Shown: positions 13,455-14,596 of the stretch, piece by piece | How positions within the stretch are numbered: the stretch's first letter is position 1 | Layout: the number at the start of each line of letters is the position of its first letter | Origin: Betaproteobacteria bacterium | GTDB lineage: Bacteria > Pseudomonadota > Gammaproteobacteria > Burkholderiales > SG8-41 | Length of the DNA: 14,596 nucleotides | Assembly (NCBI GenBank): GCA_021300125.1 | Contig: JAJTHX010000232.1 | Span: 1-14,596, forward strand | Reading direction: 5' to 3' | The notes under the pieces: generated by a model | Database searches by the model: none | Told to the model about the DNA's origin: nothing | What the model saw: only the letters and a program-made list of their open reading frames with translations | Position numbers and translations under genes: made by a program

Positions 13455-14596
13455 TCAGTGGCTTTTCTGCGGGGGTTTGGCGGCGAAGGCCGAATCGCGC
13501 AGGCACATGCGTCCGCGCGGGTCCTGCCACAGCTTGCCGTCCTCGTGCAGCCTGCCCAGTGCGCGGGCGACGGTCTGGAAGTCGTAGTCGGCGAACTGCT
13601 CGGCCAGTTCGGAATAGTATTTCGGCGTTTTTTCGATCACCGAGACGATTTTGGCGGCGAGTTCTTCGACCGCCTTTGCGCCGGAGCTCGCCTGCTGCAC
13701 CGGATCGGCCTTGCCGGCGTAGTAGTCGGCGATTTTCGCGCGGTCGGTGTAGGCGTAGGCAATGCGCTCGAAGCGTTCCCTGGGAATGCCCTCGGAAATC
13801 GTGGCATCGATGCCGACCTTGGCACCGGTGGGCACTACGCCCGGCGGCATCACCGGCAGGCTGGGATCCAGCGGCTTGGCGCGGCTACCGGGGATGATGA
13901 CCACATCCTTGTCGCCCTGCACGCGGGTGGCGATCGCCCATTCGACGTCCATCGCATTGAATACGTCGATGTCGTCGTCCACCACCACCACGTGCTTGAG
14001 GTCCATCACCGACAAGGCGGCAAGCAGCGCGTTCTTGCCTTCGCCGGCCTGCTTTTTGATCGAGACCACGGCGTGCCACATGCCGCAGCCGCCGAGGGTG
14101 ACGTTGATGTCCTTGACCTGGACGCCGGCGGTCTTCAGCGCGCGGCGGATCTGGGTGTAGCGCGTCGGCGCCATCAGCCAGGTGTTTTCCCAGGGCATGT
14201 GCAGCGCGTAATAGATCGCATCCTTGCGCATGGTGACCGCATGGATGCGCACCACCGGGTTCCAGTGCAGGCCGCCCATCAGGCGCGTGAATTCGCCGAA
14301 GCGGCCCTCGGGCTGGGTCCATCCGGTCGGCAGGATCTCGCCTTCGAGCACGATTTCGGAATCGGCGATGCACGGCAGATCCATGGTTTCGCATTGGGCC
14401 AGTTCGATCGCCTGGCCGCGGATGCCGCCGGCAATGCCCATTTCATCGGTGCCCAGCGGCGCGCGGAAGCCGGAGCCGAGGTTCTCGAAAGGATGATTGC
14501 CAATGGAAATGGAAATGGGCAGCGCTTCCCCCCGTTCAAAGGCGCGCTGTGCGAACAGCCGCATGTTGTTCGGCGTGACGATGTCGATGCCGGTGA
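13455..14596 (-). CDS. UbiD-family decarboxylase, N-terminus outside the window
   Basis: The frame stays open to the right edge (380 codons visible, the first met being an internal codon), so the start lies beyond 14596; family members are usually about 440-500 residues. The characteristic acidic segment DSEIVLEGEILP (near 14360-14320) and PEGRFGEF follow AGGIRGQAIELAQCETMDLP, the UbiD core layout. Downstream DIDVFNAMDVEWAIATRVQGD and the IPGSRAKPLDPS segment match the C-terminal part of the fold. UbiD enzymes use prenylated FMN to decarboxylate or carboxylate aromatic and alpha,beta-unsaturated acids. The part carrying most of the cofactor-binding residues is cut off. It is probably the first visible gene of the minus operon and ends 1 nt before the ABC ATPase. 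No UbiX (cofactor prenyltransferase) is present here. Substrate unknown; unlikely to be the ubiquinone enzyme given this context. Confidence 0.94.
   Translation of the reverse strand, partial: TGIDIVTPNNMRLFAQRAFERGEALPISISIGNHPFENLGSGFRAPLGTDEMGIAGGIRGQAIELAQCETMDLPCIADSEIVLEGEILPTGWTQPEGRFGEFTRLMGGLHWNPVVRIHAVTMRKDAIYYALHMPWENTWLMAPTRYTQIRRALKTAGVQVKDINVTLGGCGMWHAVVSIKKQAGEGKNALLAALSVMDLKHVVVVDDDIDVFNAMDVEWAIATRVQGDKDVVIIPGSRAKPLDPSLPVMPPGVVPTGAKVGIDATISEGIPRERFERIAYAYTDRAKIADYYAGKADPVQQASSGAKAVEELAAKIVSVIEKTPKYYSELAEQFADYDFQTVARALGRLHEDGKLWQDPRGRMCLRDSAFAAKPPQKSH

Noticed and set aside
12707..13897. A 396-codon plus-strand open frame spanning the ABC ATPase and UbiD genes
   Set aside because: It crosses the boundary of two well-supported genes and becomes arginine- and proline-rich low-complexity sequence; an antisense shadow.
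1..14596. CRISPR array, tRNA or rRNA gene, insertion sequence, toxin-antitoxin pair or phage gene
   Set aside because: No regularly spaced repeats, cloverleaf-like sequence, transposase motif or paired small genes were found in the intergenic regions, the longest of which is 255 bp.

Overview
The window is dense, GC-rich bacterial chromosome, carrying 14 protein genes (two cut by the window edges) and no RNA genes, insertion sequences, CRISPR arrays or phage genes that I can see. Two Bug-type periplasmic binding proteins, a complete tripartite tricarboxylate transporter, FAH-family hydrolases, a UbiD-family decarboxylase and tightly coupled TGATG/GTGA junctions together suggest a metabolically versatile betaproteobacterium (Burkholderiales/Rhodocyclales-like). 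This is an inference from gene content, not a taxonomic proof.

The plus-strand arm (1-7505) reads: a 3' fragment of a FAH-family protein, a second FAH-family hydrolase overlapping it by one base, a strong intercistronic inverted repeat, then tctC-tctB-tctA (binding protein, small and large membrane subunits). An exported SAM-methyltransferase-fold protein and an MFS permease follow, the last two overlapping by four bases. After a 255-bp gap holding a candidate sigma-54 promoter and a 12-bp tandem repeat comes an orphan Bug-type binding protein.

The minus-strand arm (transcribed from the right edge down to 7533) reads: a UbiD-family decarboxylase (N-terminus outside the window), an ABC ATPase, an ABC substrate-binding protein, a D-2-hydroxyacid dehydrogenase, a VOC/glyoxalase-like protein, a stand-alone BLUF photoreceptor, and a fumarate-reductase/ketosteroid-dehydrogenase-type flavoprotein. 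The first five are nearly contiguous (gaps of 24 nt or less, one overlap) and look like one operon. The BLUF gene sits in an AT-rich patch with a dyad upstream. The two arms converge on a 27-bp spacer containing a perfect GC hairpin.

Read together, the window looks like two convergent catabolic/transport units for small organic (probably carboxylic or aromatic-derived) acids. It has several uptake routes (TTT, MFS, orphan Bug, ABC without visible permease) and enzymes that could decarboxylate, oxidise/reduce and hydrolyse intermediates. No conventional transcription regulator is encoded; the only sensor is the BLUF protein. The substrate cannot be named from the sequence. The least explained elements are the UbiD-ABC-dehydrogenase-VOC-BLUF arrangement and the signal-peptide-bearing methyltransferase inside the transporter operon.
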